Source: Aquabacterium soli (GTDB lineage: Bacteria; Pseudomonadota; Gammaproteobacteria; Burkholderiales; Burkholderiaceae_C). Taken from it: a stretch of 64,000 nucleotides of DNA. The notes beneath the pieces were generated by a model. That model did not search any database. It worked only from the letters and a program-made list of their open reading frames with translations, and was not told where the DNA came from. Position 1 is the first letter of the stretch, and every line of letters begins with the position of its first letter. The stretch is from the NCBI RefSeq assembly GCF_003933735.1, contig NZ_RSED01000005.1:186001-250000 (forward strand), written 5' to 3'. Shown piece by piece: positions 29,901-38,357 of the stretch. The position numbers were made by a program, and so were the translations under genes.

Positions 29901-30175
29901 CGGTTGTGGAAGGCGGCCCGGCTCACGTCGCCATTGACCAGGTACATGGCCTGGAAGCTGCTGAGCAGGTCGATGTAGCGGTCGATCTGGCGCTGCAGCG
30001 CAGCCACCTGATCCTGGGTGTCATGCCGGAAAGCCAGTTCTGCCTGCGCGCGCAATTGCACCGCCGTGCGTTGCCACATCAGCATGCTGGCGCACAGCCC
30101 CAGCACGAGCACCACCCACGCACCTCGTTTCAGCCACGCGGATTCGGTTTTTGCCTTGTTGATCTCTGACTGCAT
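26909..30175 (-). CDS. CHASE-PAS-PAS-GGDEF-EAL membrane protein (c-di-GMP enzyme), copy 2
   Basis: The protein has 1088 residues with the same domain order as the downstream paralogue: TM1 (about 18-38), CHASE (IQFAELVPQ...YAIHPAGTRPNYVAVKYTEP), TM2, two PAS domains, GGDEF (ARLGGDEF with RTSD I-site) and EAL (EALLRWEH, DDFGVGYSSF, EGVETEEQ). By eye the PAS2-GGDEF-EAL part is far more alike between the two copies than the CHASE part, suggesting duplication followed by sensor divergence. The ATG at 30173-30175 follows a 5' region with two strong hairpins. htpX lies upstream on the same strand. Confidence 0.93.
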   Translation of the reverse strand: MQSEINKAKTESAWLKRGAWVVLVLGLCASMLMWQRTAVQLRAQAELAFRHDTQDQVAALQRQIDRYIDLLSSFQAMYLVNGDVSRAAFHNRYVTLRKSADYQALMAIQFAELVPQARKAEFEAAVRADHSVHPAGYPDYAIHPAGTRPNYVAVKYTEPLVGNEKAMGFDIAGDAQRRASLEAARDSGKVVVSTPVPLVQLDTDRTGFVIRLPVYASMGNLDSRAARRQAYLGQITGVFRASDLMRQVLPADRWRQLQWRVTDLGDADQPAGSAIALFDSAAHGQAYFNAQASALAADTRDYQVDVAGRRWQVSFAQPTVNQALQPYPLALLMAGVLASVGLWWAIRGAASRHHLAAQMAMEISRKARDSEQQLRSVVDHTVDGIIVIGEDGHIISVNQALCRIFGHGEIAMVGQHLSLLVPAAVEDAGQGHSVDTFLKTQHVGLIGLGRRAEGRRANGQRFPVDLAISTMEQDGVTQYIGIVRDLSDQAAAEMAVLEAQRQLNEVDEMRRVIVHHAPYAILMLNRHGIIQTVNPAGEALLGYRLNELMGQNTTQRFFDPNEVSERAHMLALRLNQPVTELNVLTHLAEESPGLPSEWTLIRADGRPLVAEISVTELCDEMGNLTGYLAMAQDVTLRREAENQLQHMAMHDALTALPNRNMLQDQLKASMVAADRGGHAMALMFLDLDRFKKINDSLGHHIGDSVLIEVARRLRSAMRTSDIVARLGGDEFVILLPQIAEEGDGERVAQKVLDLFTEPLRVGPHELRVTPSVGLVIYPQHGSDAITLMRHADLAMYRAKNNGRNRIQVYGDQMESPTADTLVLENDLYKALERNELRLHYQPQFDCATGQITGAEALLRWEHKGKLVSPAEFIPLAEESGLIVEMGAWVLREACAKAQAWRSRTGWPLRIAVNLSAVQLDQADITATVAQALHETGLPATALELEITESVVVRESLRAADILTELRALGVGIAIDDFGVGYSSFAYLRELPVDRFKLDRSFLSAVPQSEGDSRLAAALIAMAHRLEVGIVAEGVETEEQNAFLRDHGCDEAQGYHLGRPMKDDAFEALLVQHAQERSTFKADNLHAPA

Positions 30176-30186
30176 CCAGCGCCCTT

Positions 30187-30290
30187 GTAAGTCCCGGTGC
30201 CGTCGAAGCCGACGGCCGGGGCCTTACGAGTTATCGGATGCCTGGTCGAGATGTTGACTGGGATAAGGTGGCAATACATCACGCTTATCC
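30187..30290 (-). other. two hairpins between htpX and the GGDEF-EAL gene
   Basis: A long interrupted stem pairs 30187-30191 with 30223-30227, 30193-30197 with 30216-30220 and 30200-30205 with 30210-30215, around a 4-base loop. A second 7-bp stem pairs 30261-30267 with 30284-30290. Neither is followed by a T-run on the minus strand. They could be an RNA leader of the GGDEF-EAL gene or structures that end the htpX message. I do not see the c-di-GMP riboswitch core sequences. Confidence 0.5.
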
Positions 30291-30299
30291 GAGGAAATG

Positions 30300-31160
30300 T
30301 CAGCCTGGTCTTGCCCCACCTGGCGCCATGGCCATCAGACGGGCGACACGTTCCTCAGTCGCCGGGTGGGTGGAGAACAGGCCGCGCAGGCCGCCGGCGG
30401 ACAGCGGGTTCATGATCATCATCTGCGCGGTCTCGGGGTGGCGCTCGGCCGCCTCCAGCGGGATGCCCTGGGCGTAGCGGTGGATCTTCTCGAGCGCGCT
30501 GGCCAGGGCCTGCGGGTCGCCGCTGATCTCGGCGCCGCCACGGTCGGCCTCGAACTCGCGGGCACGGCTGATGGCCATCTGGATCAGGCTGGCCGCCAAG
30601 GGCGCCAGGATGGCCACGGCGATGCCAGCGATCGGGTTGGCCGGGCGGCCTTCGGAATCGCGGCCACCGAAGAACATCGCGAAGTTGGCCAGCATCGAGA
30701 TGGCACCGGCCATGGTGGCGCTGATGGTGCTGATCAGGATGTCACGGTGCTTCACGTGGGCCAGTTCGTGTGCCATCACGCCGCGCAGTTCGCGCTCGCT
30801 GAGCACCTGCATGATGCCGGTGGTCGCGGCCACGGCCGCGTTCTCCGGGTTGCGACCGGTGGCGAAGGCGTTGGGCGCATTCTCGTTGATCAGGTACACG
30901 CGGGGCATGGGCAGGTTGGCCTTGGTGGCCAGCTCCTGGACCATGGCGTAAAAGCGCGGCGCGGTGGTGGCGTCCACCTCGCGGGCGTTGTACATCTTCA
31001 GCACCATCTTGTCCGAAAACCAGTAGCTGAAGAAGTTCATGCCCAGTGCCACGACGAGCGCCAGCATCATGCCGGAACGGCCTCCGATCAGGCCGCCGAT
31101 GGCCATGAAGAGGGCGGTGATCGCCGCCATCAGGATGGCGGTTTTCATCATGTTGAACAT
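30300..31160 (-). CDS. htpX: membrane zinc metalloprotease HtpX
   Basis: HtpX is an inner-membrane heat-shock protease that degrades misfolded membrane proteins. The zinc site HELAH lies in [14 protein letters not shown], with the third ligand Glu in the [10 protein letters not shown] segment. Two TMs near the N-terminus and two after the HExxH give the usual topology. I chose the ATG at 31158-31160 ([10 protein letters not shown], 286 residues) because GGAG lies eight bases upstream. The longer open frame has no ribosome binding site. It is downstream of def-fmt on the same strand. Confidence 0.95.
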   Translation of the reverse strand: MFNMMKTAILMAAITALFMAIGGLIGGRSGMMLALVVALGMNFFSYWFSDKMVLKMYNAREVDATTAPRFYAMVQELATKANLPMPRVYLINENAPNAFATGRNPENAAVAATTGIMQVLSERELRGVMAHELAHVKHRDILISTISATMAGAISMLANFAMFFGGRDSEGRPANPIAGIAVAILAPLAASLIQMAISRAREFEADRGGAEISGDPQALASALEKIHRYAQGIPLEAAERHPETAQMMIMNPLSAGGLRGLFSTHPATEERVARLMAMAPGGARPG

Positions 31161-31300
31161 AAGGCGGGCTCCTTTGGCGAAGCCGATGAACCGCCACATG
31201 GCGGCACCGGGATAGATGCGGGCGGGCTTGAGAAGTTCAAGCTCGGTTCAGGTTTTGTTCAGTCTGGCATGCGGAAGCTGGGCCAGCGCCGAACAGGTTG

Positions 31301-32245
31301 TCAGGCCAGGTGGGCGGGCAGCGTACCGATGGCCTGCAGCGCATCGCGTGTCATCACGCGTTTGCCGCCGGGGCGTTGCAGGGTATGCAAGGCCAGAGCC
31401 TGCTCACCGCAGGCCACGATCAGCGTGTCGCCCTGGGCATGCAGCACCTCGCCCGGCGCGCCGCTGGCGGGCACCACACTGGTGCGCCACAGCTTCACGG
31501 TTTCGCCATTCAAGGCGAAGGTGGCGCCAGGGAAGGGGTCGAAGGCTCTCACGCGGCGCTCGATCACGGCGGCGGGCAGGCGCCAGTCGATCGCGGCCTC
31601 GGCCTTTTCGATCTTGTGCGCGTAGGTGATGCCTTCGACCGGCTGGGGCGTCGGTGTGAAGCCACCGCAGGCAGCCAGTTCCAGGGCTTCGATGATCAGG
31701 CGGCCGCCCAGCGTGGCCAGCCGGTCGTGCAGGGTGGCTGTGGTGTCCTCGGGGCGGATCGTTTCGCGTTCGATCAGCAGCATGTCGCCGGTGTCCAGCC
31801 CTTGGTCCATCTGCATGATGGTGATGCCGGTGGCCTCGTCGCCGGCCTCGATGGCGCGGTGGATGGGGGCGGCACCGCGCCAGCGCGGCAGCAGCGAGGC
31901 ATGGATGTTCAGGCAGCCCAGGCGGGGCAGCTGCAGCGTCCAGCGCGGCAGGATCAGGCCATAGGCGGCTACCACCATCACGTCGGCGTTCACCGATTCG
32001 AGCAAGGTCTTGGCCGCTGCGGCTTCATCCGGATACTTGCCGTCGAGTTTGAGACTGTGCGGCTGCGCCACCTCGATCCCATGGTCGAGCGCGAACTGCT
32101 TGACCGGCGAGGCCTGCAGCTTCATGCCGCGCCCGGCCGGGCGGTCAGGTTGGGTCAGCACCAGCGGGATCTGGAATCCGGCGGTGTGCAGCGCGGCCAG
32201 GGCCTCGCGGGCGAACTCCGGTGTGCCGGCAAAGACGACTTTCAT
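31301..32245 (-). CDS. fmt: methionyl-tRNA formyltransferase
   Basis: Fmt formylates the initiator Met-tRNA with 10-formyl-THF. The 314-residue protein opens with [12 protein letters not shown]. It carries [16 protein letters not shown], which includes the SLLP folate-binding loop and the catalytic Asn and His, followed by the [16 protein letters not shown] segment. The start lies seven bases after the def stop, so def-fmt form an operon: one adds and the other later removes the formyl group. Confidence 0.96.
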   Translation of the reverse strand: MKVVFAGTPEFAREALAALHTAGFQIPLVLTQPDRPAGRGMKLQASPVKQFALDHGIEVAQPHSLKLDGKYPDEAAAAKTLLESVNADVMVVAAYGLILPRWTLQLPRLGCLNIHASLLPRWRGAAPIHRAIEAGDEATGITIMQMDQGLDTGDMLLIERETIRPEDTTATLHDRLATLGGRLIIEALELAACGGFTPTPQPVEGITYAHKIEKAEAAIDWRLPAAVIERRVRAFDPFPGATFALNGETVKLWRTSVVPASGAPGEVLHAQGDTLIVACGEQALALHTLQRPGGKRVMTRDALQAIGTLPAHLA

Positions 32246-32252
32246 CTGGGGA

Positions 32253-32768
32253 TCAGGCTGGCTCGTCTTCGCGCGAGCGCTTTTGCAGCTTGCTCTTGAT
32301 GCGGTTGCGCTTGAGCGCCGAGAGGTATTCCACGAACACCTTGCCCATCAGGTGGTCCAGCTCGTGCTGCACGCACACCGACAGCAGGTCGTCGTCGGCA
32401 TCGAACTCGTAGGGCTGACCGTCGCGGCCCAGCGCCCGCACGCGCACGCGGGCATGGCGCTCGACCTTGTCGTAGATGGTGGGCACCGACAGGCAGCCTT
32501 CCTCCCACACGATCATCTCGTCGCTGCGCCCGATGATCTCGGGGTTGATCAGCACGCGTGGGTCGTTGCGCTCTTCGCTGGTGTCGATCACGACCACGCG
32601 CTCGTGCACATCGACCTGGGTGGCGGCCAGGCCCACGCCCTTGGCCTCATACATGGTCTCGAGCATGTCGTCCACCAGTTGCCGGATGCGGTCATCCACC
32701 TGCGCCACGGGCTTGGCCACCTTGTGCAGGCGCGGGTCGGGGTAGCGAAGAATGGTCAGCAGGGCCAT
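32253..32768 (-). CDS. def: peptide deformylase
   Basis: Def removes the formyl group from nascent proteins. Motif 1 GVGLAATQ, motif 2 EEGCLSVP (metal ligand Cys) and motif 3 QHELDH (two His ligands and the catalytic Glu) are all present at normal spacing in 171 residues. The ATG at 32766-32768 gives the family start [14 protein letters not shown]. It is divergent from the LysM gene; about 250 bases between them hold the two promoters and I see no other gene there. Confidence 0.97.
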   Translation of the reverse strand: MALLTILRYPDPRLHKVAKPVAQVDDRIRQLVDDMLETMYEAKGVGLAATQVDVHERVVVIDTSEERNDPRVLINPEIIGRSDEMIVWEEGCLSVPTIYDKVERHARVRVRALGRDGQPYEFDADDDLLSVCVQHELDHLMGKVFVEYLSALKRNRIKSKLQKRSREDEPA

Positions 32769-33021
32769 GGTGATCAGCCTGAAACAGAACGGGTCGTGTG
32801 GAATCGATGCAACGCCGGGGCCGGGTAGACCTGCCGCGGCGGAGGGCCGCCACGGTAACACAGGGCAACCCGCGTTGCCGCAGCTTGCAATTTACGGGCA
32901 GAATCCAGCGATCATTGACCGGATTGTGCCGAATCTCCCGGATCCGCGCTGAAACCAGTGCTTCCCCGCGTGTGCATTCTGCTGGCATCCGGGCGTCGAA
33001 CGTGGGTGTCGGGAGGACGAC

Positions 33022-34203
33022 TTGGAGACTGTTTTGAAGACACGCAATGCCCTGTCCATGGCCAAGGCGATCGGAGTGCTGGCGCTGACGGGAGGCGTGG
33101 CCCAGGCCGTGTTTGCCCAGGCCGCGCCCAATTTCCCGATCACCTCGCAACAGAAGGCCACCGCCAGCCAGGTGGCCGAGGCCGGGGTGCCGCTGTCCGA
33201 ACTGGCGCCCAACGCGCCGGATTCCTACACCGTGCGGCGTGGCGACACGCTGTGGGCCATCTCGGGGCTGTTCCTCAAGCGGCCCTGGCGCTGGCCAGAG
33301 CTGTGGGGCATGAACCTGCAGCAGATCCGCAACCCCCACCTGATCTTCCCGGGCCAGATTCTTTACCTGGACAAGTCCAGTGGGCGCGCCCGTCTGCGCC
33401 TGGGCCAGCCACTGGGGCCCAATGGCGACGCCCGCCTCTCGCCGCGCGTGCGTGAGAGCGATCCCAACGACGCCATCACCACGGTGCCCGTGCACCTCCT
33501 GGAGCCCTTCTTCAACGAGGCGGTCATCTTCAATGACAGCAACGAGTTGCTGACGGCGCCGCGTGTCGTGGCCACCCAAGAGGGGCGCGTGATCGTGTCG
33601 CGAGGCGAGACGGCCTACATTCGTGGCGACACCCGCGGCCGCAACGAGTTCCGCCTGTTCCGAGAGCCCAAGCCTTTGCGCGACCCCGCCACGCAGGAGG
33701 TGCTGGGTTACGAGGCCGTGTATGTCGGGGCTGCCGAACTGGTGCGGCCGGGCGCAGAGGGCACCGGGGCCGATGGCAAAGCCCTCGTCATCCCATCGAC
33801 CATCAGCATCACGAGCACCCGCCAGGAAGTCATGATCGGCGACCGACTGGCGCCGGTCCCCCCGCGCGATTTTGACACCGCCGTGCCGCATGCACCCAAG
33901 GAAGAGATCTCGGGTCAGATCGCTTCGCTGTATGGTGAGGCGCTCACGGCAGGCCAGAGCCAGATCGTCTCCCTCAACCGGGGCACGGCCGATGGCATCG
34001 AGCGCGGGCACGTGCTGGCGCTGTGGCGTGATGGCCGCATCATCAAGGACACTGCGCCCGGTGCCGACAAGGCCACCCTCAAGCTGCCCGACGAGCGCCA
34101 TGGCCTGCTCTATGTGTTCCGCACTTTCGAGCGCATGTCCTATGCGCTGATCCTGCAGGTGCAGGAGCCTGTCAAGACGGGCGACCGTTTCACGCAGCCC
34201 TGA
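33022..34203 (+). CDS. secreted LysM peptidoglycan-binding protein
   Basis: A 393-residue exported protein. A signal peptide ends near AVFAQA. A LysM domain follows at about residues 68-120 (YTVRRGDTLWAISGLFLKRPWRWPELW, then HLIFPGQIL). The rest resembles the conserved LysM partner usually encoded next to dprA in betaproteobacteria; it contains no recognised catalytic motif. The start is TTG at 33022 with GGGAGG five to six bases upstream; an ATG at 33058 is in frame but would shorten the signal. Probably periplasmic and tied to the cell wall. Confidence 0.85.
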   Translation: METVLKTRNALSMAKAIGVLALTGGVAQAVFAQAAPNFPITSQQKATASQVAEAGVPLSELAPNAPDSYTVRRGDTLWAISGLFLKRPWRWPELWGMNLQQIRNPHLIFPGQILYLDKSSGRARLRLGQPLGPNGDARLSPRVRESDPNDAITTVPVHLLEPFFNEAVIFNDSNELLTAPRVVATQEGRVIVSRGETAYIRGDTRGRNEFRLFREPKPLRDPATQEVLGYEAVYVGAAELVRPGAEGTGADGKALVIPSTISITSTRQEVMIGDRLAPVPPRDFDTAVPHAPKEEISGQIASLYGEALTAGQSQIVSLNRGTADGIERGHVLALWRDGRIIKDTAPGADKATLKLPDERHGLLYVFRTFERMSYALILQVQEPVKTGDRFTQP

Positions 34204-34222
34204 GCCTGCTTTCCTCCTGATC

Positions 34223-34265
34223 GGCCTTTGCCATCCCCGCCACGGCGGTGGTGCAAAGGCCTTTT
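34223..34265 (+). terminator. intrinsic terminator after the LysM gene
   Basis: A 9-bp stem (34223-34231 with 34253-34261) encloses a second stem of CCGCC with GGCGG, and is followed by four T residues. It lies 20 bases after the LysM stop and about 50 before the dprA start, so dprA either has its own promoter or relies on read-through. Confidence 0.8.
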
Positions 34266-34313
34266 CATCAACCGCAGTACCGTTTGAATCGGCTCCCATG
34301 GGGCTGGCTTGTC

Positions 34314-35480
34314 GTGAACCTGACGTTGGATGAACTGAGGGCCTGGCTGCGCCTGACCCTGACGCCCCGCCTCGGTCCCGCCTCTGCGCGCACACTGCTG
34401 GCCGCCCTGGGATCGCCCCAGGGTGTTTTCGAGGCCGGCCCGGCGGCCTGGGCAGAACTGCTGCCCACCCGTGAGTCCAAGGGCCTGCTCACCGAGCCCG
34501 AGAACCTGGCCGAGCATACCGAGCGCGCCTGGACCTGGCTGCACGGGTCTGAACAGGCTGGCGCAGCGGATGCGGGCCGAGCGGTCCTGTCGCTGGCCGA
34601 TCCCCGCTACCCGCAGGCCTTGCTGCAGGCCACCGATCCGCCCTTGCTGCTGTTTGCCCAGGGACGTCTTGGACTGCTGCAGGCCCCGGCCATCGCCATC
34701 GTGGGCAGCCGCCACCCGACCGAGCAGGGGCGGGACAACGCGCGCGCTTTCGCCCAGGCCTTCAGCGAAGCGGGCCTGACCGTGGTGTCCGGCCTGGCCG
34801 ACGGCGTGGATGGCGCGGCGCATGAGGGCGCCCTGCAGGCCCTGTCTGCGGCGGGCGAGGGCGCAGGCAGCACCATCGCCGTGGTCGGCACGGGCCTGGA
34901 CCGCGTCTACCCCCGCAAGCACCATGACCTGGCGCACCGCATCGCCATGCACGGCGCGGTGGTGGGCGAGTGCCTGCTGGGTACGCCGCCGCTGGCGCAG
35001 AACTTCCCCAGGCGCAACCGCATCGTGGCAGGCCTCACGCGTGGCACCCTGGTGGTGGAGGCGGCGGTGCAGTCGGGCTCGCTGATCACGGCGCGCCTGG
35101 CCGCCGAGATGGGGCGCGAGGTCTTCGCCATCCCGGGCTCGATCCATGCGCCGCAGGCACGGGGCTGCCATGCCCTGATCAAGCAGGGCGCCAAACTGGT
35201 GGAGACCGCGCAGGACGTGATGGACGAGCTGCAGTGGGGCCTCCATGGGGCCCGCTCTATCGGCGCCTCCGGGCCGGAGGGGTTGTCGCACGGTGGCGAT
35301 GACAATGCCGAAGACGCCGTGCTGACCGCCATGGCCTACGACCCCGTTGGGCTGGACGCCCTGTGTGCGCGCACAGGGCTCAGTCCGGCCGACCTGGGCG
35401 TGCGCCTGCTGGAGCTGGAGCTGGACGGGCGCGTGGCGCGCCTGCCGGGCCAGCTGTTCCAGCGCCGGGCCGCGGCCTGA
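34314..35480 (+). CDS. dprA: DNA processing protein DprA (Smf)
   Basis: DprA binds incoming single-stranded DNA during natural transformation and loads RecA. The Rossmann-like core is clear: AIVGSRHPTEQG, SGLADGVDGAAH, GTGLDRVYPRKH, NFPRRNRIVAGL and EAAVQSGSLITARLA. An N-terminal helix-hairpin-like region and a C-terminal winged-helix segment are also present. Start uncertain: I use GTG at 34314 (VNLTLDELRAWLRL, 388 residues); a TTG at 34283 and a GTG at 34248 are alternatives, but the last lies inside the terminator hairpin. Confidence 0.93.
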   Translation: MNLTLDELRAWLRLTLTPRLGPASARTLLAALGSPQGVFEAGPAAWAELLPTRESKGLLTEPENLAEHTERAWTWLHGSEQAGAADAGRAVLSLADPRYPQALLQATDPPLLLFAQGRLGLLQAPAIAIVGSRHPTEQGRDNARAFAQAFSEAGLTVVSGLADGVDGAAHEGALQALSAAGEGAGSTIAVVGTGLDRVYPRKHHDLAHRIAMHGAVVGECLLGTPPLAQNFPRRNRIVAGLTRGTLVVEAAVQSGSLITARLAAEMGREVFAIPGSIHAPQARGCHALIKQGAKLVETAQDVMDELQWGLHGARSIGASGPEGLSHGGDDNAEDAVLTAMAYDPVGLDALCARTGLSPADLGVRLLELELDGRVARLPGQLFQRRAAA

Positions 35481-35513
35481 GCGGGGCACCGCGGTCGGTG
35501 GTACAACCGCCGC

Positions 35514-36206
35514 ATGCACCCGACGTTGCACACCGACTTCCTGGGCCTGGTTCCGTACGAGCCCACCTATGCCGCGATGCGCGAGTTCACCGAATCGCGC
35601 ACGTCCGACACCCCCGACCAGCTGTGGATCTGTTCGCACCCGCCCGTCTTCACGCAAGGGCTGGCAGGACAGGCCGGCCACGTGCTGCTCAACCCGGAGG
35701 GGCCTGACCACATCCCGGTGGTGCAGAGCAACCGGGGCGGCCAGGTCACCTACCACGGTCCGGGCCAGGTGGTGGGCTATCCGCTGCTGGATCTGCGCCG
35801 CCGCGGCTACTTCGTCAAGGAGTACGTGCACCGCATCGAAGAGGCGGTGATCCGCACGCTGGCACCCTTGGGCGTCACCGGTCATCGCCTGGCGGGGGCG
35901 CCGGGCATCTACGTGCGGCTCGATGATCCGGGGGCGCATGCTGCCTTGAATGATCCGCCCGACCCGCGCGATCCCTTCAAAGGCCTGGGCAAGATCGCCG
36001 CCCTGGGCATCAAGGTGACCCGGCACTGCACCTACCACGGCGTGTCATTGAATGTCGCGATGGACCTGTCGCCCTACGGCCGCATCAACCCCTGCGGCTA
36101 TGCTGGCCTGCGCACGGTGGACCTGGCCACGCTGGGCGTGCAGGCCGATCCGGACGAGGTGGCCCGCCTGCTGGCCGCCAAGCTGGAGACCTGGCTGGCG
36201 CGTTGA
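35514..36206 (+). CDS. lipB: octanoyl-[ACP]:protein N-octanoyltransferase LipB
   Basis: LipB moves octanoate from acyl carrier protein to lipoyl domains. Motifs: [12 protein letters not shown] near residues 77-88, the GAPGIYV strand, and [17 protein letters not shown], which carries the catalytic Lys and Cys. At 230 residues the length is normal, with a short insertion rich in Asp/Pro ([18 protein letters not shown]). lipA follows after 131 bases, so octanoyl transfer and sulfur insertion are encoded together. Confidence 0.95.
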   Translation: MHPTLHTDFLGLVPYEPTYAAMREFTESRTSDTPDQLWICSHPPVFTQGLAGQAGHVLLNPEGPDHIPVVQSNRGGQVTYHGPGQVVGYPLLDLRRRGYFVKEYVHRIEEAVIRTLAPLGVTGHRLAGAPGIYVRLDDPGAHAALNDPPDPRDPFKGLGKIAALGIKVTRHCTYHGVSLNVAMDLSPYGRINPCGYAGLRTVDLATLGVQADPDEVARLLAAKLETWLAR

Positions 36207-36337
36207 ACGGCGCGTATTGTGGAAGTCCACACGTCCGGCAGGCTTGGGCGTTCCCCCGCCCGCAGGCCCGATCAGCTACAGTGACGGTTCGGGCCCACAG
36301 TATCCGCGCCGTCCCCGCGGGCGGCCCGAGCGATGCC

Positions 36338-37330
36338 ATGTCCACGAACCTGAACGATCCCGCGCCCGTCCCCGTCGAGTCCTACGACCCCTCCGCCAAG
36401 CAGAAGGCCCAGGCCAAGACGGCACGCATCCCCATCAAGATCGTGCCCGCCGGCGAGGTGCTGAAAAAGCCCGACTGGATCCGCGTCAAGGCCGGCTCGC
36501 CCAACACCCGCTACTACGAGATCAAGCAGATACTGCGCGAGCACAAACTGCACACGGTCTGCGAAGAGGCGTCGTGCCCGAACATCGGCGAGTGCTTCGG
36601 CAAGGGCACGGCCACCTTCATGATCATGGGCGACAAGTGCACCCGCCGCTGCCCCTTCTGCGACGTGGGCCACGGCCGCCCCGATCCGCTCGATGTGAAC
36701 GAGCCGGCGAACCTGGCCAAGACCATCGCCGCGCTCAAGCTCAGCTACGTCGTGATCACCAGTGTCGATCGAGATGACCTGCGCGACGGCGGTGCCGGCC
36801 ACTTCGTCGAGTGCATCGAGCGCGTGCGCGAACTCAGCCCCCTCACGCGCATCGAGATCCTCACGCCCGATTTCCGTGGCCGCATGGACCGCGCGCTGGA
36901 GATCCTCAAGGCCGCGCCGCCCGATGTGATGAACCACAACCTCGAGACGGTGCCGCGCCTGTACAAGGAGGCTCGTCCGGGCTCCGACTACCAGTACAGC
37001 CTGAACCTGCTCAAGCGCTTCAAGGAATTCGCGCCGCACGTGCCCACCAAGAGCGGCCTGATGCTGGGCCTGGGCGAGACGGATGACGAAATCCTGCAGG
37101 TCATGCGCGACATGCGCGAGCACGGCATCGACATGATCACCATCGGCCAGTACCTGGCCCCCAGCGGGCACCACCTGCCGGTGCGCCGCTACGTGCACCC
37201 GGACACCTTCAAGATGTTCGAGCGCGAGGCCGAGGCCATGGGCTTTGTCCACGCCGCGGTAGGCGCCATGGTGCGCAGCAGCTACCACGCGGATGAGCAG
37301 GCAGCACAGGCGGGCGTGCGGTCGTCATGA
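36338..37330 (+). CDS. lipA: lipoyl synthase LipA
   Basis: LipA is a radical-SAM enzyme that inserts two sulfurs into octanoyl groups on lipoyl domains. The auxiliary cluster motif is [12 protein letters not shown] and the radical-SAM motif is CTRRCPFC. The C-terminal RSSYHADE supplies the Ser ligand of the auxiliary cluster. I chose the ATG at 36338 ([10 protein letters not shown], 330 residues); the open frame extends 45 codons upstream but is not family-like. It is convergent with metR, 29 bases apart. Confidence 0.96.
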   Translation: MSTNLNDPAPVPVESYDPSAKQKAQAKTARIPIKIVPAGEVLKKPDWIRVKAGSPNTRYYEIKQILREHKLHTVCEEASCPNIGECFGKGTATFMIMGDKCTRRCPFCDVGHGRPDPLDVNEPANLAKTIAALKLSYVVITSVDRDDLRDGGAGHFVECIERVRELSPLTRIEILTPDFRGRMDRALEILKAAPPDVMNHNLETVPRLYKEARPGSDYQYSLNLLKRFKEFAPHVPTKSGLMLGLGETDDEILQVMRDMREHGIDMITIGQYLAPSGHHLPVRRYVHPDTFKMFEREAEAMGFVHAAVGAMVRSSYHADEQAAQAGVRSS

Positions 37331-37359
37331 CCGTCCGCATGCCACTGCTGTTCTCTGGT

Positions 37360-38256
37360 TCACTGTGCCAGGTTTGACGATCCGCGCGCCAGCTCGATGA
37401 AGGCCCTCAGGTAGTCGATGTCGATGTCCGTCTCGCGTGCGCCCAGGAAGATCTGCTTGGCGATGCCGCGAGGGCCCAGGCGCACGGCCGCGACGTCCAG
37501 CTTGTCGGCATACTCATTGGCGAGCCAGCGGGGCAAGGCGGCCACCCCTCGGCCACTGGCCACCATCTGCAGCATGATGTCGGTGGTCTCGATGGCCTTG
37601 TGGCGCCTGGGGCTCACGCCGGCGGGCATGAGGAACTGCGTGTAGATGTCCAGCCGGTCGGTGGCCACGGGGTAGGTGATCAGCACCTCATCCGACAGTT
37701 GCTTGGGCTTGATGTGGTTGGCTCCGGCCAGGGGGTGGTCGCGTGCCACGACCAGCACCTGCTCGTAATCGAACACCGGCTCGAAGTGCAGGCCGGGCTT
37801 GTAGAGCGGATCGGGGGTCACCAGCAGGTCGATCTCGTAGCCGAACAGGGCGCCGATGCCGCCGAACTGGAACTTCTGCTTCACGTCCACATCGACATCG
37901 GGCCAGACCGCCAGATAAGGCGACACGATCTTGAGCAGCCACTGGTAGCAGGGGTGGCATTCCATGCCGATGCGCAAGGTGCCGCGCTCGCCTTGAGCGA
38001 ACTGGCGCAGCCGCTCTTCGGCAAGATCCAGCTGGGGCAGCACACGATTGGCCACGGCCAGAACGTACTGGCCCGCCTGGGTCAGCCGAAGGCTGCGCCC
38101 TTCGCGCAGCCAGATGTCGATGCCCAACTGCTGCTCCAGCTTCTTCATGCTGTGGCTGAGGGCCGATTGGGTCAGGCACAGCACGGCCGCCGCAGCCGTC
38201 AGCGAGCCCTGTTTTTCGACCTCCTGCACGATGGTCAGGTGCATGCGCTCCAACAT
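37360..38256 (-). CDS. metR: LysR-family regulator, MetR type
   Basis: A LysR regulator of 298 residues. The winged-helix domain is at residues 1-60 (SLTAAAAVLCLTQSALSHSMKKLEQQLG). The effector domain follows with GTLRIGMECHPCYQWL, close to MetR sequences that sense homocysteine. Divergent placement from metE with only 101 bases between start codons is the classic metR-metE arrangement. It probably activates metE and represses itself. Confidence 0.92.
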   Translation of the reverse strand: MLERMHLTIVQEVEKQGSLTAAAAVLCLTQSALSHSMKKLEQQLGIDIWLREGRSLRLTQAGQYVLAVANRVLPQLDLAEERLRQFAQGERGTLRIGMECHPCYQWLLKIVSPYLAVWPDVDVDVKQKFQFGGIGALFGYEIDLLVTPDPLYKPGLHFEPVFDYEQVLVVARDHPLAGANHIKPKQLSDEVLITYPVATDRLDIYTQFLMPAGVSPRRHKAIETTDIMLQMVASGRGVAALPRWLANEYADKLDVAAVRLGPRGIAKQIFLGARETDIDIDYLRAFIELARGSSNLAQ

Positions 38257-38357
38257 GATCTATGAGTCATATTGATGGATTATTGAATTAATACCATTTT
38301 ACTTCATGGGATGCCTTGCGTAATCTCGCGGCCATCGTTGATTCCCTGAGGCTCCTC
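38257..38357. promoter_or_regulatory. metR-metE divergent control region
   Basis: This short stretch is strikingly AT-rich (about 38257-38310) in a very GC-rich window. MetR sites follow the pattern TGAA-N5-TTCA. I see TGAA at 38284-38287 and TTCA at 38303-38306, but 15 bases apart, so only half-sites are supported. The metE ribosome binding site GAGG is at 38348-38351. No cobalamin riboswitch fits in the space available. Confidence 0.55.

Noticed and set aside
24027..30169. Very long plus-strand open frames (920 and 1180 codons) opposite the GGDEF-EAL genes
   Set aside because: They are exact antisense shadows of two genes with clear catalytic motifs; their translations are Gln/His/Gly/Ala-rich with no recognisable domain.
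30176..30299. c-di-GMP (GEMM) riboswitch in front of the GGDEF-EAL gene
   Set aside because: Hairpins are present, but the conserved core sequences of the known c-di-GMP riboswitch classes are not seen.
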